A DNA stretch of 64,000 nt from Apostichopus japonicus (GCF_037975245.1 NC_092576.1:4788001-4852000), one strand, 5' to 3'; counted from the first letter of the stretch, positions 27,415 to 41,125 are shown. Notes: generated from the sequence alone by a model not told the origin. Program-made: numbers and translations.

Positions 27415-30400
27415 ATCCAGAGGTGCATCCCCTTTTATTATCATCTTTCGAACATCCTAGCGTAAAAGATGCTCTTTGCAGGCACATTTCTAGGTTCTCA
27501 TCAGATGAAGGTGCATCCAGTTCTGGCAGTTTCAAGGAATAGAAATGGAAGACTGGGGATGTTCGGAGGAGGGTGGGGGTTGTCAACAGTGAAAACGTTG
27601 CATTTCTTACAGTTGATTTGTTAACTGTTCAAATGGAGTCATTAGTATCGTATTGAAATAATTATCATCTAAACTATCAATGGGCCAAAGAATACAATAG
27701 AACAACATGAACTGGTAATTTGTGCCAATGATGTAGCGTAAAGCACTATTTTGAATCGTACGGCTCAATTTCATAAGTCAGAACAGGCTATTACTAAGTG
27801 ACCTAAGCCCCAGTGAGTTTGTTCAAAATTTTGTATTGAATGTAATTTTGAACAACTTTATTACTCAATCACTTGATATGATTCCATTGCATTAGAAATA
27901 GTTTCATTGTAGCATGCAACTAAGTACAATTAGGGGGATTATTGGATGACGAAAAGGGTTTTACCAGTTTTTTTTTCTTCAAATATATGCTAAATTGTCT
28001 TGAAAATATTTTATAAATTGATGGAAGAACAGAAGCATCACTTGATGATTTCAAAAGTAAGTGTGAAATTTTCTGCTCAAGCTAGTCATCATGTTTAGTC
28101 AACGTTTTTTGAGAGTTATTAATGCTATTTAGCAGTTTATCTAGCTAGTGACATAGCTTGGCAACATTGATGTTTTCTGTGTTTGTACACATTCTGAGAA
28201 AATTTGTGTACAGCATTTTGAGGTCACTACTGCATGATATTAAAGGTGACCTCAATCTGGCTCTACAGAATGAACCTACATAGGCTCTATAGAAGAAGTT
28301 TATCTAAACATTTCAAATCGATGTTATCAGCCTGTTATTTTTCACCAGGGTACAAAAGTTTAATGCTACTAGATATCGTCAGCAGAGAGCAAGTTTCGGG
28401 AAGGCAGCAACTGGGATCCAGAAGGAAGCGTCCTGTCCTGCTGCTTTGAAATTAAACTCTGCAAAAGTCTCTATATCGTCAAACTAGTTAGTCTTGTTTA
28501 TACTTGAGCTAAGTAAAATGAGTGCATAAAATGTTACTTTAACATATTGCTTTAGATGAAGAAGTAAACTAGTTTAGAAAATTTGATGAGTACTTCCTGT
28601 CTTGCGTTTTTTTATTGAAACATTTTAGATGTAACAGCTCACTCTAAGTTTGGGTACTGATAACCTTCAAATCCTAGCACTGGAAAGCTCTCTCTTATTT
28701 TCTGCACTGCACATGCTGGTATGACCACTCTTAAGTGACGCCCTAGGAAACCCCAGCACCATCTAACACATTGCCTGTACGCCGTGTACCTGAATTATCT
28801 GAACGAGACGACAAACAATAAAACTATTAAGTCTCTGAAAAATAAGTTTGCTGGATGATGCCAAATGAACAATTAAAGTACAAACCTGCATCCTATTGCT
28901 ATAGTAGCAAAAATATGGGGTGAGGGGTTGGGATGTGTAATTTATGATACCATAATGCACTCTCCTTTTCATTGAACAATTAATGATCCTTCGTGAAGTC
29001 CCATATGGTCTAATCAATATTTCATCTATTTCAGGTATCTTGCTATTTTATACCTCGCTTTTAATCAGTTACTGTGGTCACTGACGTGTACCAAGCTTGT
29101 TTGCAAGACCAACTTCAGTGTACTAAGATTATGCAATATCCCATTTTCCCCATATGATAGCTGTGTTGTCTTAGCTAAGGTTTCCCACAAACAAAAATGA
29201 GCTCAATCATAGGCCTACACCTCTTGTTAGTACACAATTAGTTACAGTTAGAACTGGTGTATACAGTCCATTGAGTGCAAGTTGTTTGTTTTTGTAAATT
29301 ATCATTCTACAGTGCCTTATAACTCATTTACAACCATAAACTATAGCAAGTGAAGAGGAAATTATGGCTAGGCCACATACCATTGTATGTTTGTGTTCTA
29401 CGTAAGAGTCAAGTAATATTGTCACGGTTTTTCGTAGGCCCTATATCGAGTTGAGCCGAAGCCTATATCCATTCACTTATGTCAATGTACTACTAACGTA
29501 CTACTGCTGTGGCCCTACTGTCACACAAGAAAACAACCGTTAAAACGATCCACTGACATTCGATTCATGACCTACAATATATTGTTTTGAATCATTTCGG
29601 GAAATAACTAAGATGTAGCCAACCGTTTGGTATCTCATATATTTTACATAATAATTCACGTTTTTATTCTGTCTCCGGCTGGCTCTTCTGCGGCGTTTGA
29701 TTGCGATTCTACTGCATGTGCGTCGGCTTGTGCAACATCTGCTTCAACGAGAAGAGGCTCAAACTGATAGGGCAAAAATCAGTAATTTTCTTCGTTTGCA
29801 ACTGGTTCTTCATCAATGTCTTGTTGGAGAAAGTCATCTTCATCGTTACTTGAAGAAGAATCCGAAAGATAACGGTCCAAATCTTCGCTAACCCCGGAAT
29901 TCAGATAGAAAAGCTTTACACGTTGGGAAGCAGTGTCCTGCGCTAACGCTTTGAGAAGTGAAAGTGCGTTGACTTTAGGCCTAAATGGTTTCTGGCAATG
30001 ACGTCACAGGGTAGCTGTAGAAGGTAGTTCGGATGCCGTGGGATCCATAACTCCTTTACTTTGGTGTCAGATTTCGCACCCAAGAGAGTACTGTAATCGT
30101 GTTTTTTGTATCATATGTAATATGTAGAACATAAACTTTATATTTAGGCGTATTCATCGGACCGTGTCAGGTGCTCTTTAAAGTCAACCTTAGAACGAAG
30201 TTACACGCAGAATTAACAAACGATTTAACAAACACTGAGTCAGATTTCTATTAGTAATTATATTAATTTTGATGTTTAATGTCACGGAGAAGCTATTTAA
30301 TTGCAACATGTCATCTTTTTTATCAAAAATATAACCGCATCAACAAATTGTCCTCAATCAGAGGCTTGATATTGTTTTGTCTTAAATCTTGTTTATCAAT

Positions 30401-30551
30401 AATATATGTGTCACTCATACAAGTACCAATACTATGAGTAGTTCTATACACAGTTTTTAATCTTTTTTAAGAATATTTCTCGAACAAAATCACGGAAAAG
30501 ATATAATTGATATTAAGCACATTGTTTATTTCTTTATCGTTCTTTACTTAG
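27415..30551. other. Intergenic; one acidic coding-like relic on the - strand
   Basis: Most of this stretch shows nothing. On the - strand at about 29655-29895 an acidic reading (SEDLDRYLSDSSSSNDEDDF) is followed by a stop and then FLPYQFEPLLVEAD. A PYQFEP motif before acidic text is seen at the start of some P2X7-C-terminal-like invertebrate proteins, so this may be a relic of such a gene. The in-frame stop and lack of a start keep confidence low. Confidence 0.25.
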
Positions 30552-30783
30552 AAGAATGGTGGGGAGAGTTCGCATACCTCCAATCGAGGGAACCAGTTGC
30601 AGTTGTGAACGGTGCTACGGCAATGGACGGGGTAAATATAAGCATGTGGCCACCACGTGAAGAAACACAATTAAGTTGGCATACTCCTATTAGATTATAT
30701 ATCCATCCGCTCGATTGTTCTCCTTCAGGAAAAGTTCCAAAAAGCAGGAGAACAGTTTGTTTGGACGTGTTATCATTCATGAT
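30552..30783 (+). pseudogene. Carnitine O-acyltransferase-like exon relic
   Basis: After a clean acceptor (cgttctttacttag) the frame reads EEWWGEFAYLQSREPVAV and then WPPREETQL. The carnitine acetyl/octanoyl-transferase family has EEWW....YL..R.P followed about 20 residues later by YWPPREGTQ, so both blocks match with the right spacing. Beyond TQL the similarity stops, and the frame runs to a stop at about 30783. No neighbouring exons of this large enzyme were found, so I read it as an orphan exon or gene fragment, not a working gene. Confidence 0.5.
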
Positions 30784-33114
30784 CTAGTTTTTTTGTGGCT
30801 TGCATGTTGAAGAGCATGAATGGAAGTACATGTGGTGAGAAAATTAGGTCAATTGAGGCAATTTTAGACCACTTTAGGCCTCCCAGGAGCAGCGTAGGAA
30901 AATTGTTTGCTACTGAGTGAAGAGGTTTGTTTACAAGTGACGAGAACTTCCGGCTTACGATAGCAAAAATCTACATGGTCATGATACGGAAACTTGGTGG
31001 TTCCATGAAAGGCCAACTTGTCAGCTATCCGGTGATGGGTAGAGTTTAGCTAGTGAAAACTATCTAGACTTATGATTTAGTGTGTAAGTCAATGGTGGCT
31101 TTTAACGAGCGTATGCTACCTTATAAAGAAAGCGTCTGTGGCTATTTAGGTCGCTATCAAATACTTCTTGAAGCTTCGAAGGTGAGCTTATATACATTTT
31201 TTGAACGAACTTAAAAAAGTGACGAAATACATCAAATGGTTCTTTGACATATCTCGGACAGGGCGTTTGACGTTTCTTCATTTGTTACCCTTTGGTCCTA
31301 CAAAGTTTGTCTTAGTAACAGTGTCTTTGTGAAAGAGTAATTAGAAGGATAGTCCAAGGGAAAAGTAATGTTGGCTGATTAAAATTTAAAATATCCTTGT
31401 TATTCTTTGTACTGTAGTGTTATTTTTGTAATTCCTGTACATATACTACAGAGAAGAGAGACCGATTTATAGTAGGGACCCTATGGTGGGGTAACCTAAT
31501 GGGCACCTAATGGTAATTCCATTTCTATGCACCAGCTGAGGTATTTGTTTTGTTTCTGTCGAGAGCCTGGAGTAGACTGTGACAAAATGAGAAGACACTG
31601 CTAAACTGGTAAATAAATCATTGTGAGCTTAAAAGCATACGGTTTCGTTTCGTTATTTATAGTATTCAAGAATGATCCGCAAACATGACAGGAGAAGGGG
31701 GGGGGGGGTTGAGGGTGTTCTGGTTTTGTTCTGTCTACAGCCCAAGACACGGTGTCAATTACGGGGACCTTTAAAATATGGGAATAATAATCATAGTGTA
31801 TTCTTTATCTACTGAAGTAACAATGAAGACTTCATAATACAATTTATTTGAGAGTAATATTAATTATGCAGTTAAGAAGTTTACATTTTAATTTGTAATT
31901 TTATCATTAACAGCAAGCGAAAGTCCATGCCCTAAATCACGTGATTGTGCTGTGTATTCGTCACATCTTCAGGCTGGAAGTTTTTCACGTAAATGAAGAA
32001 CTTTACGGATCAATTGAAATACTCCGGTAAGTTGATCAAACTAGGAAGGTATTGAAAGCGAAAAGTGGTAATTATATCAGACCAATATATAGTATATCGT
32101 GTTAAGTTTATGTTGTAAACAGGTTTATCTTAACTAAAACTCTACCTTAGTAACTCTACACTCCCTAACCTCCCAACCTCCACACCGTCCCCTCCCTCCC
32201 TCCATCATCTCCCCTCCCTCCCTCCCTCCCTTCCCTCCCTCCCTCCTCTACCTCCCCTCCCACTATTCTCCTCGTTATATTTCATAATAAATTAAGTTTG
32301 AAATAGCAAATATGTCATCAGCTACTGACGGGTTTTTGAACTTTTAAACATTACGTTCTTGTATGGGATCACAAGTCAGAAACCACGGTGCATAACGCAC
32401 CGTCGAACAGGGACTGGAAAACTCACCATTCATTCAAGAAAAGACAACAACCGGCAAGGTGTTCTGTGGACTTCAAGAGAAATGCCCAATTTGCTTTTAA
32501 TGTAAAGTTCTTATATTAGTACACGAGTTAACTTACGGAAAACTAACTAGGACATTGTAAAAAAAACTGTATATTTCCAAATGGGGAAAGGTAATGAATG
32601 TTTGTAACATAATCTCTCATAACTTTCGACCAATTACAACAATGGCCAGTAAATATTTCAGATTACGAACCACAAGTTTGCTACCCATTCGTTTGAATAA
32701 AATTGTTGCGTGTGCCAGCGTGTTTTTGAAGACTTGAAGGAATATTTACAATATTTTAGACTTACGAGTTCTGGGGATATTTAGCCTCCAAATATGGGGG
32801 AACTGTGCAACAGTTGGATTTTCTTGCATATAATCTTATTCAAGTTGGAGAGTTCCATGTTATAACTTACTAGAAGGGTTTATTTATGTTGATTTTTTAA
32901 TTCCTTGCCAGATTTCTGTATTTATTTGTGCCGTTTGTGCTGAGATAAACTCCCAATCATAACCTCTACTTACAAAATAAGTTTTGTATTCTGTTAGACG
33001 GTTATTGAGTAATTATGTTATCGGGATTACTCTACGGAATATCAAACAGACAGGAATTTTTTAACTTTCTCATTGTATTTTATTTGCCATTACTCTTTTA
33101 CCCACTATATACTG
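30784..33114. other. Intergenic with G-run and (CCCT)n tract
   Basis: A poly-G run lies at about 31697-31707, and a pyrimidine-rich (CCCT)n tract at about 32160-32270. A-T-rich sequence without supported genes fills the rest. Confidence 0.45.
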
Positions 33115-33640
33115 GTGCTGTGGCCGAGTGGGTAAAGGCGGTGGCATTTTAAGCAATGAGACTTAGCAATCGGGAGGGTCGGGTTTGTAGTAACTCCGTG
33201 TCGAACGTCAACATAAACAATAAGTAAAGAATATACGAGATGCTAGTTGCGTCTAATCTAATCCAGGGTTAAGTCACAAGTGGAGGTAATGTATATACAG
33301 GGCAGGATATAATATTTGGGGTTATATCATATTTATTGAGCTATACTCTGCCGAACAGTCGTTCAGTCAGTGTAACTTGATTACTAATCTACTACAGGGT
33401 TCGTTTCCCGACCGGGTCACAGTAAGGTATGTTTTTCATCCAAGAGCAATCTACGGTTTTCCCATCAGAAATGACTATCTAAATTGAAAAGATTCCAAAT
33501 TTGAGTTAAAATATTGAATTGGAAACCACCCGACGTGTAAGTTGTAATCCATAAGCACTTGTGGGCTTCTCCCACATTTGTGGTCGCTTAAGCATCGTAA
33601 AAATAACTGCTGATTATTATTAGTATTACTACCCTGCAAG
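33115..33640 (+). mobile_element. tRNA-derived SINE, interrupted
   Basis: The head (tgctgtggccgagtgggtaaaggcggtggc) has the A box and anticodon-arm layout of a Leu/Ser-type tRNA. The B-box half (gggttcgtttcccg) appears about 200 bases later, near 33398, so an insertion of about 200 bases splits the head. The body (ggttttcccatcagaaatgac, then cccacatttgtggtcgcttaagcatcgtaaa) ends in a TTATTATTA-like tail near 33630, as SINEs do. No coding capacity. Confidence 0.6.
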
Positions 33641-34449
33641 TTTGTTTTTAACATACTCAGCCATCGTTGGTAACCAGATTCTATACGCTACGAAAATGAA
33701 AAATATATACAATCAAACAAAAATATAGAGAGATCCATCCATCCAGCTTTAGACCATTGTGATATTGTCTTTACAAGGATTTCAAACTTTGACCTCTTCA
33801 AGCAAGACGTACATTTTTACAAAAAAGTATTTACACCATAAGCTCTTTTGACGTTTACTCAAACAAGAATGCAAAAATGCATTGAGCTCTCGATGATTTA
33901 ATATGCTGCAGCTTTGAAGAATGTTATACCTGGAACCTCTCTTCTTAAGATATTATATTTACAATGCCTATGATTCCTAAATCGGAATTAATGAAAAACC
34001 AGAAAGCCAGATAGCTTTGTTACAAGGTTTACAGACTTTGTCTTTAATGTCTTTCGCAAATGACCTTTGACCTCAACCAATTTCAATAGGGTTATTACAC
34101 TGAACAAGTTGGGTCTACATACCAAGAGTGCAGTTCAACAGAGATGTATTTTATTAGTTATCGTGTTGACAAGGGTTTCGACTTCGACCTCTGTTGATCT
34201 CAAATGACCATTGAACGTTTTCTCATCAAGTTGGATCTACATACCAAGTATGAAGTTCAAAAAAGATTTATGTTTGAGTTATCGTGTTTGCAAATTTTTC
34301 AGTTTTAACATGTCATGACCTCATATAACAGTTGACCTTCACATAAAAAAGCAGAAAAAATAGGTTTTGTAAACTTGATAAGACAGGTCCAAATACCAAG
34401 TATGGAGTTAATCCACCATAAACGTTTTGAGTCACCATGTAGGTCCACA
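33641..34449. repeat. TGACCT-rich interspersed repeat
   Basis: The phrases accaagtatgaagttcaa, gagttatcgtgtt and tgacctttgacctc recur several times, in the style of the repeats at 1-400 and 6.3-9.2 kb. Non-coding. It runs into the left end of duplicated segment A. Confidence 0.5.
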
Positions 34450-35054
34450 TACGAAGTTTTTATTTCAAACTTGACCTTTGGTGACCCAAAATAAAATTTC
34501 CTACTCAGAAAATAATAGGCACATTCTACTCAATATGATACATCCACATGCAAAGTATGAGATCTGTTGGAGATTCCCTTCTTCAGACATTGTGTTTACT
34601 ATGTTTACATATTTTGACCTTCAGTGACCTCAAGTAACCTTTGGCATTCTCAAACAAATAGCATTTTCGTACTCAATATGGTGTATAAATTCATCGGAGA
34701 TTCCCGGTGTGTTTACGAACAAAGCTGCATTCTTCTTTATATTCCTTAGTCCTATCTGTTTAAACGAGAGATGTTTCAGCTGCATCATACGGACGTCGTC
34801 CACTTGCCTTTCAAATTTCAAACTTTTACATCGGATGGCGATTGTTTATGGTCCGAGTCTTCCAAAAGCTTTGCTCTAATTAAATGAAATATACAAATAT
34901 TTGAATAAATACGACTATAATAAGTGCATCGTCATACTCACTAAAACAATGTATCCTATCTCAGTGATTGGTAATAACTCTACACATTGTACATTAGCTT
35001 AGTGAGTGTGCGTTAAGGACGACATGTGCCGTACAGCTTAGTGATTGTACACAA

Positions 35055-35665
35055 ATGACGACATTTGTACTGGACCAGAAATGTAAGTCGACAATTTTGC
35101 ATATTAGGCGGATGGAGCAACTTAGGAGATATCTCAATAGGCCTGCTACCGAGAAACTTATTTATGCTGTCCTCTCGAGTAGGCTTGATTATCACAATTC
35201 TCTTCTATATAGTGTAGCTACATCCCATATATCGAGCTTGCAAAGGGTCCAGAACACGGCTGCTCGAATCGTCCATAGGGCGAACAGGTTTACCCCAACA
35301 CTCCGATACTGGAAGAACTACACTGGTTACCAATAAGACTCCGTATTGACTATAAAATCCTCATTCTAGTTTTTCATGCCATTAAAACTGGTACCCCAAC
35401 CTATCTTAATGTTCTCTTACATCAGCAAGCTAAATTTAAACCAATACGTTCGCATTATCAATTTCAACTTGAGGTTCCAATGTCACGTACAAGACGTTTC
35501 GGTGACCGTAGCTTTCTGAATACTGTACCACGTTTTGAACCTCATTCCGGGTTGAACTTAGGTCATTGGATTCTATTATTCAATTCAGGAGCTGTCTTAA
35601 ACTGTTCTTTTCTCTCAACTCTATTATTTTGTGCAACTTTCAGCACCCGTAAAGAGCATTAAACA
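35055..35665 (+). mobile_element. LINE reverse-transcriptase 3' fragment (copy A)
   Basis: LIYAVLSSRLDYHNSLLY, then SSLQRVQNTAARIVH and, after a frameshift, RRFGDRSFLNTVP match the C-terminal part of CR1/L2-type LINE reverse transcriptases (SRLDYCNSLLYG...LQRVQNAAARLV...R.FG.RSF...P..WN.LP). Frameshifts and missing domains show that it is dead. It predates the segmental duplication, because copy B has it too. Confidence 0.85.
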
Positions 35666-36594
35666 ACGCTTGTTGGAGTATGCGTTATATAAGACTAGTT
35701 ATTAGTAGTAGCTAAGTGACTGGGCACTGTTGAGACACCATTATACTGTATAGCTTACTGACTTTTTATAACAAATAATATATTATTTTGTTACCTCTGA
35801 ATCTATAATACGGCTTACCAGTTCAGATAAGGTACATAATTGATACGCATCGAAAAGACTTACCCTTCTGTTTGGTTGGTCTGAAAGCAACAAATTGGTA
35901 GGAATGTTGTCACATATAAATTTGAAAATATGAAATATGAGAAACATGGAAAAGTCGGCTTTTGGTTTTTATGTGGTAAAGCACAACGTTAAAAAAAATT
36001 GAAAATGTGCATGGTGATCTAAAACTATAATAATTTAGTTGTTTACATGATTCACTTTGCATTCCAAGTACACCTACATGAATTCCAATCTCAATTAACT
36101 TTAAGGTATTGCAGTCTAACATGGTTGCGATCGCATGAGTTCATAAACGATATGCTAACATGATATGAAAAGAAATTCACCATGGTAACCACACTATGTT
36201 GTTGTGAACACAGTCACCATTTTAAAGTCATGCCCTTAGTGGCGGCACCAAGGGGGAGGGGAGAGCATGGGGGGTTGGGAGGGCAATGTGGGCTCATTGA
36301 TCAGACTGCCTAGACTTATTAGTAGAGTTTACATCACCGATGAGCAACGTTGTTCCTTTTTGAATTGATAACTTTTACGCTCTTGGTATGTGGTTCCATT
36401 CCTTGATCAGGAAATGCGATATGCTATTTCTAAGACAAAGGAATGCTACACAAATGGATGATGAAACAAATATTACATGCAGAGGCTGCTTCATAGTGTA
36501 TATATATACTAGCACTTAATTCTTCTTCGTTTCCTTGCTATAAAGTTACCCTGGCTCCTGCAGTGACCTCACTAACCTGCAGAAAATAAAAGTA

Positions 36595-37012
36595 CAGGGA
36601 TGCCAGCAGGGTTTGCCAAACGTCCCAAAGACTATCTAAGCGGAGCGCCACCCTGGCTGGCGTGTAGCGTTGCAAGAATATTTTGGCAAAACATCCCTCC
36701 CAGATCAATCAATCAATCAATCAGCGCCAAAGTCAACATAAACTGTTCAAAGATCACCGGAAATGAAACTTCCCAGGCCTTGTAAATATCATTGCAATAA
36801 TGTTGGGAACTTTATGAAAATGTATAGAAAAAATGCGATATAGGCTCCAGTTTGTGTGTGTTAGAATAATAGTTAGAAATTCACGCAAATTCCCGGGAAA
36901 AAAGCTCTTGTCTGTTTCAAATGGGACGGAAAGATCGTGTGGAGCCGGAACAAAATTCCAAAATCTGGGAAAAGCCGGAATTCCGGCTATTGTCGGAATT
37001 CTGGCATCCCTG
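36595..37012. mobile_element. hAT-like non-autonomous element with 12-base inverted ends
   Basis: It begins CAGGGATGCCAG and ends CTGGCATCCCTG, an exact inverted repeat with the CAGGG start common in hAT elements. The matching place in copy B (about 51136-51145, agaaagtaaaaaaaatg) lacks the insert, so B serves as the empty site. Flanks are A-rich and the 8-base target duplication is not clean. No open frame for a transposase. Confidence 0.75.
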
Positions 37013-38028
37013 AAAATAATGTATTTTTTTATGGTGTGTCACTGTGTGTTAAACTACAGTACAGATTTCTTATCAAATATTATATATTTCCCCTACGCAT
37101 AGCAGATATCATTTTTCTTCCCTACACGGCAACTACGTAATGGATGAGGTTGGGATGGGAGGGGAAAATAATAACCGGTGGCCACATTGGTTATATTTGA
37201 TAGACGATTTTTTATGCTTCGTTGGGCTACTGCAGTGGTAAACTTCAACATTTTATCTCGAAATTTTGACTGCTTCACACACTAAACTTCGCTTTTGTTA
37301 TATCAATTCCACTTTCTTCTCGAAAGTCTAAGTTTTAATACCTAAATTTATGTTTCTCATCTCAAAATGTCGACCGTTTCGACCTTTTTAAACTCATTGC
37401 TCGATTTCTTTACATAGAATAAGAAATTATGTCGAAAGTGTTCATTTAAAAATTTCATTTATTTTATTTATGCTATAATTCTATATTCTCTAACCTTTGG
37501 CTATTTTCTCCTGCAAATTTCGACTACTATACCTCAAACTTTTAACCATTTCCTCAAACTGACATCACTTAATCTCAAAACTACGACTTCTAAGTTCGAC
37601 AACTTTTGAATGGTTTAAGCAGTTGTTTTTATTTAATGAATGTTATTTTTGCTCTATGTTTTGATTGTTAAATAAAAGTTTCAGGCAAAAAGTGGGGTGA
37701 GAATTAAGCCAAAACACCCCACCAGGCCTTGCCGTCTTTGCCGTCCTTAAAGAAAACGCGGGAGAGCGGAAAGCGTGTATTCATTGTTACACTAAAAGCC
37801 CATATTTTGTCTCACCAAAAAATTATGGGTCACATAATTTTATAAACACATACAAAATCCTTACATTTTACTCTCAAGGACAATGTTTTCGTTAATATTT
37901 TACCAAATTTACCACAATATCTAAAGAATCCTTTCCTGCACGTAGAATAATGTGAAAAATTAATCTGATGAATAGTACAGGCATAATTTCCACATATAAT
38001 AGGGTGCTTACTTTACCAGTTTACTTAC

Positions 38029-38052
38029 CACTTCTTCATTGGCCTTCTTTTT
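38029..38052 (-). CDS. Gene II cassette A: 24-base microexon (KKKANEEV)
   Basis: Acceptor ttgtatttcag and donor gtaagt (- strand) flank 24 bases in phase 0 to 0. Copy B has the same exon at 52473-52496, with the same length and splice sites but several amino-acid changes, all keeping its charged character. Confidence 0.55.
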
Positions 38053-39249
38053 CTGAAATACAATTGTAATGTTCAATATTATCACCCACATAAACACAAC
38101 ATGCAAAACTACCACAGAAAGAAAACGTGAATGAAATATTTTCTCCTGAAATTGGAAGTGACCTTAATCTTTGTACTTACTTTATTACAGTTTGTTTCTT
38201 GTGAAGAAGCTAATTTCAGAGTATCTGTTTGCAACGACAATTATATAAAGTTGAATACAGAACTTAAACGTTATGTGTTTATAAGGGTACTCTATACTTT
38301 GGGTTTGTTCATAATTAATTCTGCAAGAGGTAATAAATCATTCATAATAAATCTCAAACCACCAGTTTGGCTTTGATTGTAGAGAAGATGTCTATAAGAT
38401 AGGAATTCATGGTAATGTGGAGAGTTATTACAGCATGGCAATCCAAAAAAAAACATAACTCAAACTTCCTACACTTTTTTGAAAAAGCCGACAGTTTAAT
38501 ATCATCACTAAGTAAAAGATACAAATTGAACTTAATATGATACACCAACTACTGCTTAATTGCACAATGGTTATACAATTAATATAATGGGAATTAATCA
38601 CTCTTTGCTTTAAAAATGCAAACAGTGTCCTGTTTCTTAAATGTCCATTCCTCTGTTCATTTCTAACTGAGTCTACAGTTTGCATAATTTGTAGGAAGCA
38701 TACCAGCTACTATAACGTACATATAATGACCGGAAGTAAAAATGTAAACGAAATGTAACGTTTGCACAAACAATGAATCCTTTATTCTTCCTTTCACTCT
38801 TGATACATCCCCTCATCTACAAGCAACATGATCTGTCTATATAGATGAACATTCATTGTAATACACTGATCGTCTTGACACAAGGTAATCCTAACATTAA
38901 ACTCATGATTACTTTGGTAGATTTTGCCTAATTATAAGATATTTATATATTACTGTTAAATAAAATCTACACACATTTCAAGCCGTTTCATTTATAAATA
39001 CGAAAGAATAGGCAATTAATTCTGCTTCTTTACATTATCCTGATACATCCAGGTCAATCCTGTTCTGTCTAATATATCTTCTGAAAGCCGTGGCGTAACC
39101 ACCTCCCTCTCCCCAGAAGTAAAACGTAATTGCGCCACTCCTGAGAAATATGAGCGTCGTTGAACGGAACCAAGTGTTGTTTACTTCAACTGTTCACATT
39201 CTTTTTTGCACTGGATTGAAATATATTTTACTATGTTATATATACTTAC

Positions 39250-39294
39250 AAGCATGTAATAAACAGACTCGTTCAGAGGACCGTGTGAAATACT
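39250..39294 (-). CDS. Gene II cassette A: 45-base microexon
   Basis: A phase 0 to 0 exon reading SISHGPLNESVYYML between acceptor cacacag and donor gtaagta. The B counterpart (53720-53764) has the same length and the pattern S..PLNE.VY.ML. The alternative frames contain a stop in B, so this frame is preferred. Confidence 0.55.
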
Positions 39295-39505
39295 CTGTGT
39301 GAATAAACAAATAACAAAATGATTAGTACACATTACTTCTCTTGTAATGTATGCAATAAGACCTTAGCAGGAACTTGATGGGTGTTATTAAGACGAAACC
39401 CAGATGAATTTGACTATGTTAGTTCTTCTACTATGTAAAAGGTATATTAAAAAATAAGTATATTTGATATGATATCTTCATATAACATATGTTACCAGGA
39501 CATAC

Positions 39506-39573
39506 CTCCCACTGTTCAGTATCGTAATTCAAATGCAGTATTCCCGCAGATTCATCACCAGTTTGCCACACGA
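39506..39573 (-). CDS. Gene II cassette A: exon after the DFG-equivalent region
   Basis: 68 bases, phase 1 to 0, acceptor acggtctctttcag, donor GAG|gtatgt, reading VVWQTGDESAGILHLNYDTE and ending in QWE. In position this follows the DFG equivalent. It does not resemble a normal activation segment, and I can name no fold for it. Confidence 0.6.
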
Positions 39574-40672
39574 CTGAAAGAGACCGTAAAAAGAATTTTC
39601 TTTAGTCTGGTGTCTATGGAAACTTTAACGTGTAAAACATTTAGTACTAGCCCGTTTTGTCAGCTACAGCCAGAAATATAACATTTGTTTAATTTTTGAA
39701 GGCGATAATTGATAAACCTAAATGAACTGTGTCACCTGTATTTGTGGCATATGTAATAGGCTTCTTGACATTCCTTTAGTACCCCCTCACTAGTTATACA
39801 GGCGTCCTGTTCACAACTCATATTTGCTAAAAACACCCTTTCACGTGGGGCTGTGCATGTCGTCAACTCTCGGTGTACTGCCTAAATGCTAACAATAGGA
39901 AGAAAAGAGGCCAATGAAAAATGCATTTATCTTTGAAGAACGCAGTTTTGAAAATCTGTTAATAATCTGATATCTATCCGAGTTGTTATTCTAAATATCT
40001 TTTAACTAGGATTTCCCACTTTGACCTTCTCCAAGCACAAACAACTATCTTCGGATATGTTGACCGTTCGTATTCCCTTTCATGAGATATCGCACATGTA
40101 TGCATGTCCCACCATGACTGCAAAAGTGAACACTTACTACCTCCCTTCCACCCTCCCCTTTCAGAAAACAGTGATAAATGCACCCAGGTTTAGATGACAA
40201 TCCAACCATATCTATATAGTACTACTGGAGCTTAAAATAAACATAATTCTTCAAACCATAAATAGTTGCTGAAACATTATACGACGAAAATATCAATTGA
40301 ACAATAATGAAAGCAATTTACCTAATTGAGACCCCTTTTGGATTATACAATGGACTGGTACTGTGTTTGTACAGTCCAGAGGTCAATGGTAATGTAAATA
40401 GAATCTTATCAACTGAGTGTTAACCTCAAATAACCTCCTCCCCCCCAAAAAACAACAACAACATAGGATTCTTGATTTTATTTCGCTCCAGCTTTCGGGA
40501 TTTACATTAAGACGTGAAGAAATCTCTGTTTTATCAGATAATCATAAACGCATAAGTCATCGTTCTTCATCGTGCAGATGCAATCATTTACACAACTTCA
40601 TTTCACCTCATCAACATTTACCCGTAAAGATTAATATATGTGTAAGGGTAATTTGTTAAACTGCACTCTTAC

Positions 40673-40740
40673 CAGGTGGCTTCTGTTGTAACGTGCTCAA
40701 CTTGTTCTCAAATTTAAAGGGCAGCAGACTTCTTTCGATA
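40673..40740 (-). CDS. Gene II cassette A: catalytic-loop/DFG-equivalent exon
   Basis: 68 bases, phase 2 to 1, reading IERSLLPFKFENKLSTLQQK. With the end of the preceding exon, PTEIIIERSLL lines up with HRDLKPENILL of kinases; six residues on, KLSTLQQ lines up with KLIDFGL. All metal- and phosphate-handling residues are gone. Acceptor ttcttctcaaag, donor gtaaga. Confidence 0.6.
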
Positions 40741-41125
40741 CTTTGAGAAGAAATTGTATTAATTCGTAAGTATTTTTTAGATACATTAAAAGGGTTATTA
40801 TACTCTTATTGTTAAGTGAACAATTGCGGGTTCAAGTATTTTTATCATTTTTTTACATTTCACATCTGATGCAGCCTGCTCAAACGAAGGAGCATACCAC
40901 CGAATTTCTTTGGTAGATAAATCAATCAATCATCTAAAAGAGGTATATTCTGTACGTGATATTATGTGTAATTAAGCACCAGATGTCTCGATATGTTACT
41001 AAAACGTCTCCACATATACTTATACTCTAACAGTAATTATTCCAACGAATAGGTAAATTGAATAAATGTAATTCTTTCTCAGACAATATGAATAATAGTT
41101 GACTGTTCAAAGTAACAACGCTTAC

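Noticed and set aside
29655-29895. Acidic - strand reading with PYQFEP as a P2X7-like gene
   Set aside because: In-frame stop, no start codon and no further exons; noted only as a possible relic.
38131-38376. Open frame with a signal-peptide-like start (MKYFLLKLEVTLIFVL)
   Set aside because: The duplicated copy near 52580 is broken by a frameshift and stop, and it lies antisense within an intron of the cassette.
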